64,000 bases of DNA. It comes from Variovorax sp. 54. GTDB taxonomy: Bacteria; Pseudomonadota; Gammaproteobacteria; Burkholderiales; Burkholderiaceae_C. The notes beneath the pieces were generated by a model. It saw nothing but the letters and a program-made list of their open reading frames with translations, was not told where the DNA came from and did no database searches. The stretch is taken from contig NZ_PEFF01000001.1 in NCBI RefSeq assembly GCF_002754375.1, forward strand, positions 3,861,501-3,925,500. Reading direction: 5' to 3'. The translations under genes were made by a program, and so were the position numbers. This document shows positions 19,582 to 26,205 of the stretch, in pieces. Every line of letters starts with the position of its first letter. The stretch's first letter is position 1.

Positions 19582-19615
19582 CGCCCCCCGACCGCTCTGG
19601 TCGGGGGGCGTTTTT
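19582..19615 (+). terminator. Rho-independent terminator after rpoC
   Basis: A perfect 12-bp stem: CGCCCCCCGACC at 19582-19593 pairs with GGTCGGGGGGCG at 19599-19610, with loop GCTCT and then TTTTT (19611-19615). It is the strongest intrinsic terminator in the window and ends the rpoBC transcript. Confidence 0.95.
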
Positions 19616-19663
19616 CTTTGTGTTTCCTGGGTTCCGACCGATGACCAAGAGGTTCTGTTTCCG

Positions 19664-20263
19664 ATGAGCGTCCTGCCCGATTCGCTGGCCGGATGGCTCG
19701 TTGTCGCGCTGCTGCTGTTCTGGTTCGTGGGCGCGTACAACCGGCTGGTGCGTCTGCGCGCCGCCGTGCTGCAGGCCTACGCCGTGCTCGACGTGGCGCT
19801 GCGCAAGCAGCTCGATTTCGTTCAGGCCAGCATCACCGCCGCGCCCCGGCCCGAGACGCCGCCCGAGGGCGCGCCCACCGTCGCGCCGCTGCAGGCGGCC
19901 ACGACGCAGCTCGCGACCCTGCTCGGTGCGACGCGGGTGCGCCCGCTCGACCCGGGCAGCATGGCGGCGCTGGCCACTGCGCTGCAGGTGCTCATCGCCG
20001 CATGGCGGCGCCAGTACCCGGGCGCGGTCACCGTGTTCGACGCGGACGGCACGCTGTCGCGGCCCGCGCCGCTGATGCCCGGCCTGGGCGGCGCATCCGA
20101 TCCGGCCGCCCCCATCGCCTGGCCCGAGCCGTCGGCGGCAGCGGAAATCGCGCGCGGCCAGTTCAACCAGGCCGTGGCGCAGTACAACGCCGGTATCGCC
20201 CAGTTCCCGGCGCTGCTGGTGGCCTGGATCGTGCGGCTGCGGCCTGCGGCGCCCTTGCTCTGA
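19664..20263 (+). CDS. LemA-like membrane-anchored protein
   Basis: A 199-residue protein with one N-terminal hydrophobic segment (about residues 8-25, GWLVVALLLFWFVGA). The next stretch YNRLVRLRAAVLQAYAVLD resembles the start of the LemA domain. The C-terminal FNQAVAQYNAGIAQFPALLVAW resembles its last helix, so a long helical bundle outside or along the inner membrane is expected. LemA proteins have no settled biochemical role. The middle contains Pro-rich inserts, so the match is distant. The ATG at 19664 lies after the rpoC terminator and starts a new transcript, with rsmB 58 bases downstream. Confidence 0.7.
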   Translation: MSVLPDSLAGWLVVALLLFWFVGAYNRLVRLRAAVLQAYAVLDVALRKQLDFVQASITAAPRPETPPEGAPTVAPLQAATTQLATLLGATRVRPLDPGSMAALATALQVLIAAWRRQYPGAVTVFDADGTLSRPAPLMPGLGGASDPAAPIAWPEPSAAAEIARGQFNQAVAQYNAGIAQFPALLVAWIVRLRPAAPLL

Positions 20264-20321
20264 CCTGCCTCGACCTGACGACAGGCGGGTAACGCCTTCG
20301 TTTCCATTCCCACCGCGTGGC

Positions 20322-21746
20322 GTGCTGTCTTTCTCGCCCGTTACCATCGGCTCCAACTTGCCAGCAGATCTTTCCTCCGACCCCTCTTCGGGCAGCGCCT
20401 CCTCGGCGCCGCAACAACCGCCGCTCTGGCGCCAACTGCAACTGACCGCAGGGGCGCTGGCGTCGATTCGCGCCGGCACCTCGGGCACCGTCGCGTTCGA
20501 GGCCGTCGAGCCTGCGCTGCGCCCCGGCGTGCAGGCCCTGGGCTTCCAGGTGCTGCGCTGGCTCGGCCGCGCCGAAGCACTGCGCCGCCACCTCGCCAAA
20601 CGCACGCCGCCGCCGTTGCCCGATGCCTTGCTGTGCACCGCGCTCGCGCTGGCCTGGCACAGCGACCACGCCCCCTATGAACCCTTCACGCTGGTCGACC
20701 AGGCCGTGGAAGCCGCCAAGCGCAACCCCGCGACGCGGGCGCAGGCCAGTTTCATCAACGCCTGCCTGCGCCGCTTCCTGCGTGAGCGCGACGAGCTCGT
20801 GGCCGCCACCGACAGCGAACCGGTCGCGCAGTGGAACCACCCGCGCTGGTGGATCGAACGCCTCAAGCGCGACCATCCGCGCGACTGGCAGCGCGTGCTG
20901 TCGGCCGACAACGCGCAGGCGCCGATGACCTTGCGCGTCAACGCGTTGCAATCGACGCCGGCGGCGTACCTGCTGGAGCTGGAGGCCGTGGGCCTTGGCG
21001 CTATGCGCGTCGGCGCCGATGGCCTGCAGCTCACGCGGGCCCGGCCCGTGCAGCAGCTCCCCGGTTTCGCCGATGGCGCCTGCTCCGTGCAGGACGCCGC
21101 CGCGCAGCTCGCGGCCCCCTTGCTGCTCGACGGCCTGCTGCCGGCCAAACCCGGCAGCGCACCGCTGCGCGTGCTGGACGCCTGCGCCGCTCCCGGCGGC
21201 AAGACCGCGCACCTGATCGAACGGGCCGGCGCCGACGCCATCGAGGTGACCGCGCTGGAGGTCGATGGCGTGCGCAGCCGCCGCATCGACGAGACGCTCG
21301 CCCGCCTCGGCCTGAAAGCCAAGGTCGTGGTGGCCGATGCCGGCCGCCCCGCCGACTGGTGGGACGGCGCCCTGTTCGACGCCATCCTGCTGGACGCGCC
21401 GTGCACGGCTTCGGGCATCGTGCGGCGCCATCCCGACGTGCGCTGGCTGCGCCGCGAGAGCGACACCGCCCAGCTGGCGACCCAGCAGGCGACGCTGCTG
21501 GCCGCGCTCTGGCCGCTCGTGCGGCCCGGCGGCCGGCTGCTTTACTGCACCTGTTCCGTGTTCCGCGAAGAAGGCTCGCAACAAATTGATGCGTTTCTTG
21601 TACGCAACACCGACGCCCGATTGCTGCCGTCCCCGGGACACTTGCTGCCTCAAAGTGGGGCGAATGCCCGTGGCGTCCCGGACAATCCCTCTGGTGACCA
21701 CGACGGCTTCTTCTACGCCCTGCTTGAAAAACCCGCGCCGCACTGA
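20322..21746 (+). CDS. rsmB: 16S rRNA (cytosine-967-C5)-methyltransferase
   Basis: A 474-residue RNA methyltransferase that methylates C967 of 16S rRNA. The N-terminal NusB-like domain (to about residue 190) includes LVDQAVEAAKRNPATRAQASFINACLR, here split as LVDQAVEAAK and FINACLRRFLR. SAM binding is by DACAAPGGKTAHL at about 285-297. DAPCTASG (about 357) and LLYCTCSV (about 405) hold the two cysteines of the m5C mechanism. The start chosen is GTG at 20322; the Ser/Pro-rich first 35 residues are poorly conserved, so a later start is possible. Its 3' end overlaps the DUF4390 gene. Confidence 0.93.
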   Translation: MLSFSPVTIGSNLPADLSSDPSSGSASSAPQQPPLWRQLQLTAGALASIRAGTSGTVAFEAVEPALRPGVQALGFQVLRWLGRAEALRRHLAKRTPPPLPDALLCTALALAWHSDHAPYEPFTLVDQAVEAAKRNPATRAQASFINACLRRFLRERDELVAATDSEPVAQWNHPRWWIERLKRDHPRDWQRVLSADNAQAPMTLRVNALQSTPAAYLLELEAVGLGAMRVGADGLQLTRARPVQQLPGFADGACSVQDAAAQLAAPLLLDGLLPAKPGSAPLRVLDACAAPGGKTAHLIERAGADAIEVTALEVDGVRSRRIDETLARLGLKAKVVVADAGRPADWWDGALFDAILLDAPCTASGIVRRHPDVRWLRRESDTAQLATQQATLLAALWPLVRPGGRLLYCTCSVFREEGSQQIDAFLVRNTDARLLPSPGHLLPQSGANARGVPDNPSGDHDGFFYALLEKPAPH

Positions 21747-22368
21747 CGGCCGCCGGTCGATCCTGCTGGCCGGCCTGTGGCTGGTCTGGGCCCTGTGGAT
21801 GGCCCTGTTCCCGGCCGCCGCCACCGCCCAGGCCCGCGCCGGCGGTGCCACCATCACCCAGATGCGCCTGGAGCAGGCCGACGATGGCGTCTATCTCAGC
21901 GCGGCCGTGCAGTTCGAGCTGCCCACCCTGGTGGAAGACGTGCTCGACAAGGGCATCGCCATCTACTTCGTGGCCGAGGCCGAGGTCTTCCAGGAACGCT
22001 GGTACTGGACCGACCGCAAGGTCGCCCAGGTGGCGCGCCACATGCGGCTGGCCTACCAGCCTCTCACGCGCCGCTGGCGGCTGAATGTGTCGCCGGTGCC
22101 GATCACCGCCGCCGCCGGCCTCGGCATCTCGCTGAACCAGAATTTCGACAGCCTCGCCGATGCGCTCGAAGCCATCAAGCGCGTTGGCCGGCTGCGGCTG
22201 GGCGACGCCGCCGAGATCGGCGACGAGCCGCTGCACCAGGTCACGTTCCGCTTCCGGCTCGACACCTCGCAACTGCCGCGTCCTTTCCAGATCGGCATGG
22301 TCGGGCAGGCCGAATGGAACATCGCCGCCGAGCGCACCGCCCGGCTGCCGCTGGAGAAGCAGCGGTGA
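21724..22368 (+). CDS. DUF4390 domain protein, exported
   Basis: A protein of about 214 residues with a signal-like N-terminus: KNPRR followed by a hydrophobic stretch and a likely cleavage site after ATAQA. The mature part belongs to the DUF4390 family, found in betaproteobacteria beside an NtrY-like kinase, as here; its function is unknown. The start is uncertain. TTG at 21724 gives the full signal peptide and overlaps the end of rsmB, while the first ATG (21799) would remove most of it. The TGA at 22366-22368 overlaps the GTG start of the kinase gene, so the two are translationally coupled and may act together. Confidence 0.8.
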   Translation: MKNPRRTDGRRSILLAGLWLVWALWMALFPAAATAQARAGGATITQMRLEQADDGVYLSAAVQFELPTLVEDVLDKGIAIYFVAEAEVFQERWYWTDRKVAQVARHMRLAYQPLTRRWRLNVSPVPITAAAGLGISLNQNFDSLADALEAIKRVGRLRLGDAAEIGDEPLHQVTFRFRLDTSQLPRPFQIGMVGQAEWNIAAERTARLPLEKQR

Positions 22369-24695
22369 GCACCAAGCCGCGCAGCGGCGCCGCGGCCACG
22401 CCTGCCGCCCGCCGCTCGCGCGCGTTGCGCTGGGCCGTGGGCGTCGGCGCCGCGATGGTCACGGCCATCGGCCTGGTGCTGATCTTCCTGCTGGCCCAGG
22501 CCACCAACAACCGTGCGCTGTACGAGCGCTACTACGTGCGCCTGTTCGGCATCAACGTGGTGGTGGCCGTGCTGCTGGTGCTGGTGATCGGCTGGGTCGC
22601 GTTCCGCCTGTTGCGGCGGCTGCGGCAGGGCAAGTTCGGCAGCCGGCTGCTGATCAAGCTCGCGGCCATCTTCGCGCTCGTGGGGGTGGTGCCGGGGGCG
22701 CTGGTCTATGTGGTGTCCTACCAGTTCGTCGCGCGCTCGATCGAGAGCTGGTTCGACGTCAAGGTGGAAGGTGCGCTCGATGCCGGCCTGAACCTGGGCC
22801 GCGCCACGCTCGATTCGCTCTCTGACGACCTCGCCGCGAAAACCCGCACCGCCAGCGCGCAGCTGGCGCAGGTGCCCGATGCGAGCGCGGGGCTGCTGCT
22901 GGAGCGCATCCGCGACCAGCTCGAAGCCACCGACGTGATCCTCTGGACCGGCTCGGGCCAGCTGGTGGCCAGCGCCGGCGCGTCGCGCTTCCAGCTCAAC
23001 CCCGAGCGGCCGACCGCGCAGCAGTTCCGCCAGGTGCGGCCTGACCGCGCCGTCGCGCACGTCGAGGGCCTGGAAGAAACCGCCTTGCCCAGCGCCACGC
23101 CGCCGAGCGCCAGCGTGCGCGCGCTCGCCATGGTGCAGCGACCGGGCTTCGACTTCGACACCGCGCCGCGCTACCTGCAGGTCACGCGGCCGCTGCCGCC
23201 GGCCGTGGTCGCCAACGCGCTGGCCGTGCAGGAAGCCAACCGCGAGTACCAGGAGCGGGCCCTCGCGCGCGAGGGGCTGCGCCGCATGTACATCGGCACG
23301 CTCACGCTGAGCCTGTTCTTGGCCGTGTTCGGCGCGGTGCTGCTGGCCGTGCTGTTCGGCAACCAGCTGGCGCGGCCGCTGCTCGTGCTGGCCGACGGCG
23401 TGCGCCAGGTGGCCGCCGGCGACCTGCGGCCCACCGCCGTGCTGCAGGGCAAGGACGAGCTGGGCGGCCTCACGCGCTCGTTCGCCGTCATGACGCAGCA
23501 GCTGGCCGACGCCCGCGGCGCGGTCGAGAAGACCATGGACCAGCTCGACGCAGCCCGCGACAACCTGCAGACCATTCTGGACAACCTGACCTCGGGCGTC
23601 ATCGTGCTCGACGCCAAGGGCACCGTGCTGTCCACCAACCCGGGCGCCACCCGCGTGCTGCGCGCGCCGCTCGCCGCCTACGAAGGGCAGGCGCTGGTCA
23701 ATGTGCCGGGCCTGGCCGACTTCGGTGCCAAGGTGCAGCAGCAGTTCGACGAGTTCTTGGTCGAGCGCATGCAGCACGGCCTGGACCACTGGCAGCACGC
23801 CTTCGAGCTGCACGCCACAGGCAACGACATGCCGCAGCAGGACGACGCCATCAACATCGTCGCGCGGGGCGCCGAGCTGCCGGGCGATGCGCGGCTGCTG
23901 GTGTTCGACGACATCTCCGAAATCGTCTCGGCCCAGCGCGCGCAGGCCTGGGGCGAGGTGGCGCGCCGGCTCGCGCACGAGATCAAGAATCCGCTCACGC
24001 CGATCCAGCTGTCGGCCGAGCGGCTGGAGATGAAGCTCTCGGGCAAGGTGGCGCCGCCCGAGCAGGCCATCCTGGTGAAGTCGGTCAAGACCATCGTCGA
24101 CCAGGTCGACGCGATGAAGCGGCTGGTGAACGAATTCCGCGACTACGCACGGCTGCCTGCGGCCGACCTCAAGCCGGTCGACCTCAATGCGCTGCTGGCC
24201 GACGTGCTGCAGCTGTACCACGCCGAGAACCTGCCCATCACGCTGCGTTCGGAGCTCGACGAGCGCTGCCCGCCCGTGCGCGGCGACGAACAGCAGATCC
24301 GCCAGGTCGTGCACAACCTGCTGCAGAACGCACAGGACGCCGCCGAGGCCGCCGCCAGCGGCACGGGTCGGGTGGGCGAGGTCGTCATTCGCACCCGGCT
24401 GGGCGATTCGGGCCAGCGCGTGCGCCTTACCGTGCAGGACAGCGGGCCCGGCTTTGCCGAAAATATTCTCAAGCGCGCCTTCGAGCCCTACGTCACGACG
24501 AAAACAAAAGGTACCGGTTTGGGCCTGGCCGTCGTCAAGAAGATCGCCGACGAACACGGTGCGCGCATCGAGCTTTCCAACCGTGTCGTCGACGGGGCTG
24601 TGGCCGGCGCGCAAGTCTCGCTATCATTCGCGCTGGCAGGCGAACCGCGAGCAGCGGTCGCTCACACCGAAGATTCGAAGTCTTCGTCCGCCTGA
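22365..24695 (+). CDS. NtrY-like sensor histidine kinase
   Basis: A 776-residue membrane kinase that should phosphorylate the regulator encoded next. Hydrophobic segments lie near residues 22-45, 60-80 and 95-120, with a further one near 310-330 followed by a HAMP linker. A PAS region and the HisKA box RRLAHEIKNPLTPIQLSAER (H538 the likely phosphosite) follow. The ATPase domain has NLLQNAQDA, DSGPGF and TGLGLAVVKKI. The architecture is that of NtrY, the nitrogen-related sensor. GTG at 22365 is chosen because it overlaps the upstream stop. A 75-base gap separates it from the regulator gene. Confidence 0.9.
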   Translation: MSTKPRSGAAATPAARRSRALRWAVGVGAAMVTAIGLVLIFLLAQATNNRALYERYYVRLFGINVVVAVLLVLVIGWVAFRLLRRLRQGKFGSRLLIKLAAIFALVGVVPGALVYVVSYQFVARSIESWFDVKVEGALDAGLNLGRATLDSLSDDLAAKTRTASAQLAQVPDASAGLLLERIRDQLEATDVILWTGSGQLVASAGASRFQLNPERPTAQQFRQVRPDRAVAHVEGLEETALPSATPPSASVRALAMVQRPGFDFDTAPRYLQVTRPLPPAVVANALAVQEANREYQERALAREGLRRMYIGTLTLSLFLAVFGAVLLAVLFGNQLARPLLVLADGVRQVAAGDLRPTAVLQGKDELGGLTRSFAVMTQQLADARGAVEKTMDQLDAARDNLQTILDNLTSGVIVLDAKGTVLSTNPGATRVLRAPLAAYEGQALVNVPGLADFGAKVQQQFDEFLVERMQHGLDHWQHAFELHATGNDMPQQDDAINIVARGAELPGDARLLVFDDISEIVSAQRAQAWGEVARRLAHEIKNPLTPIQLSAERLEMKLSGKVAPPEQAILVKSVKTIVDQVDAMKRLVNEFRDYARLPAADLKPVDLNALLADVLQLYHAENLPITLRSELDERCPPVRGDEQQIRQVVHNLLQNAQDAAEAAASGTGRVGEVVIRTRLGDSGQRVRLTVQDSGPGFAENILKRAFEPYVTTKTKGTGLGLAVVKKIADEHGARIELSNRVVDGAVAGAQVSLSFALAGEPRAAVAHTEDSKSSSA

Positions 24696-24770
24696 GTACC
24701 GGTGAATCCAGCGCACGCGGCTGGATCGGGAGCGGATCAATACACACAGCGCATACAACAAGCAGCACTC

Positions 24771-25472
24771 ATGGCAAACATTCTCGTGGTCGATGACGAG
24801 CTGGGCATCAGGGACCTGCTCTTCGAAATTCTCAATGACGAAGGCCACAACGTGGAGCTCGCGGAAAACGCCGCCGAAGCCCGCGCGGCCCGACAACGCG
24901 CCCGGCCCGATCTCGTGCTGCTCGACATCTGGATGCCGGACACCGACGGCGTCACGCTGCTCAAGGAGTGGTCCACCGCGGGCCTGCTGAGCATGCCCGT
25001 CATCATGATGAGCGGGCACGCCACCATCGACACCGCGGTCGATGCCACGCGCATCGGCGCCTTCGCGTTCCTCGAAAAACCCATCACGCTGCAGAAGCTG
25101 CTCAAGGCGGTGGAGCAGGGGCTGGCGCGCGAGAACGCCCGCCGCACCGCCGCCGGCGTGGTGCCGCCACCCACCGGCGCTCACCAGGCCGCCGCCATCA
25201 CCACCACGGGCGACAGCCTGCTGATGGCGTCGCTGGCGGCGGTGCCGGTGGCCGATGCGGGCCCCCAGTCGACCCAGAGCTTCGACCTCGACCGCCCGCT
25301 GCGCGATGCGCGCGATGGTTTCGAGAAGGCGTATTTCGAGTTCCACCTCGCGATGGAGAACGGTTCGATGACCCGCGTCGCCGAGAAAACCGGCCTCGAG
25401 CGCACCCATCTTTATAGAAAACTCAAACAACTTGGCGTGGACCTTTCGCGGGGCCGCAGAAGCGCTGTATAA
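24771..25472 (+). CDS. Response regulator, NtrX-like but without an ATPase domain
   Basis: A 233-residue regulator with a receiver domain (residues 1-120; phosphosite D52 in LLDIWMPD, K in FLEKP) and a C-terminal Fis-type helix-turn-helix (about 190-225, VAEKTGLERTHLYRKLKQLGV). The central sigma-54 AAA+ domain of classical NtrX is missing; a Pro/Ala/Thr-rich linker takes its place. It should therefore bind DNA without activating sigma-54 directly. The start at 24771 (MANILVVDD) matches the receiver N-terminus. Its TAA stop at 25470-25472 lies inside the -10 box of the tRNA-Phe promoter. Confidence 0.9.
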   Translation: MANILVVDDELGIRDLLFEILNDEGHNVELAENAAEARAARQRARPDLVLLDIWMPDTDGVTLLKEWSTAGLLSMPVIMMSGHATIDTAVDATRIGAFAFLEKPITLQKLLKAVEQGLARENARRTAAGVVPPPTGAHQAAAITTTGDSLLMASLAAVPVADAGPQSTQSFDLDRPLRDARDGFEKAYFEFHLAMENGSMTRVAEKTGLERTHLYRKLKQLGVDLSRGRRSAV

Positions 25473-25473
25473 T
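25468..25473 (+). promoter_or_regulatory. -10 box of tRNA-Phe promoter
   Basis: A consensus TATAAT lies at 25468-25473, 18 bases before the tRNA. TTCGCG at 25445-25450 is a weak -35 candidate with a 17-base spacer. The box contains the TAA stop of the upstream regulator gene. The promoter thus lies entirely within or at the end of that coding region. Confidence 0.65.
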
Positions 25474-25490
25474 TTGAGGCTGCACACCAA

Positions 25491-25566
25491 GGCCCGGTAG
25501 CTCAGTTGGTAGAGCAGCGGATTGAAAATCCGCGTGTCGGTGGTTCGATTCCGCCCCAGGCCACCA
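25491..25566 (+). tRNA. tRNA-Phe (anticodon GAA)
   Basis: A 76-base tRNA with anticodon stem GCGGA/TCCGC, loop TTGAAAA and anticodon GAA at 25524-25526. CCA is encoded at 25564-25566. The acceptor stem is GGCCCGG against CCAGGCC, which leaves one C-A mismatch (C25495 opposite A25558). A perfectly paired stem would have G at 25558. The rest is standard. An intrinsic terminator follows 9 bases after the CCA. Confidence 0.95.
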
Positions 25567-25574
25567 AATTCAGC

Positions 25575-25605
25575 AAAAGCCCAACCTTCCGAGGTTGGGC
25601 TTTTT
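25575..25605 (+). terminator. Terminator after tRNA-Phe
   Basis: AAGCCCAACCT at 25577-25587 pairs perfectly with AGGTTGGGCTT at 25592-25602, with loop TCCG and a T-run from 25601 to 25605. The A-tract on the left side makes it potentially active in both directions. Confidence 0.92.
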
Positions 25606-25771
25606 GCTTTCTGGCATCAGCCCCGGGAATTTCTTCCCGTGACGTGGCGCGATCTGCGTCGATGCCGATGAAGTCGTCTTCCGCATCGACAGGGTGGATC
25701 CAGCTCGTCGAGCTTGACCTGATGAACTGCGGCGCCGTCGCCGTTCTGCATGTTCCGGGTATGTCCTCCCG

Positions 25772-26200
25772 TCAGTGCGAGACGAGCGCGATCGTCGCGT
25801 CGTCCCGTGCACCGTCGAAATACCGTGCCAGCACGTCGCCGAACACGGATGCTTCGGGCACCGCGATCTCGAACAGCGTCATGCAGGAGCGCAGCTTCAG
25901 GTCGTCCGGTGCGCCGAAGACCTGGTGGATGTCGGTGCCGGCGGGCAGATCGCGCACCAGCTCTGCGCAGTGGTGCAGCCGCTTGCCCAGCACGGGGTGC
26001 TGCCAGTACGCCGTTGCCTCGGCGGCACCGTCCAGACCGAAAAACTGGGCGGTCGCGCTGCGGCCCAGTGCCTTCAATTGCGGAAAGACGAACCACATCC
26101 AGTGCGTGCGCTTGCGTCCCGCCGTGAGTTCCGCGCAGACCTGTGCGTAGACAGGGTCTTGCGCCGTGACGAAGCGTTCGAGGTGCCAGTCGATGGTCAT
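25772..26200 (-). CDS. DUF1810 family protein
   Basis: A 142-residue soluble protein of the DUF1810 family, whose function is unknown. Family hallmarks are RFVTAQDPVYAQVCAEL near the N-terminus and THWMWFVFPQLKALGRS, followed by LFEIAVPEASVFGDVL near the C-terminus. The ATG at 26200 is chosen; an in-frame TTG at 26209 is the alternative. It lies 5 bases after the stop of the EF-hand protein gene on the same strand, so the two are probably co-transcribed. The 166 bases between its stop and the tRNA-Phe terminator contain no gene. Confidence 0.85.
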   Translation of the reverse strand: MTIDWHLERFVTAQDPVYAQVCAELTAGRKRTHWMWFVFPQLKALGRSATAQFFGLDGAAEATAYWQHPVLGKRLHHCAELVRDLPAGTDIHQVFGAPDDLKLRSCMTLFEIAVPEASVFGDVLARYFDGARDDATIALVSH

Positions 26201-26205
26201 GTGTT

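Noticed and set aside
22053..24614. 853-codon minus-strand frame opposite the NtrY-like kinase gene
   Set aside because: A GC-driven shadow of the kinase gene with low-complexity composition and no motifs.
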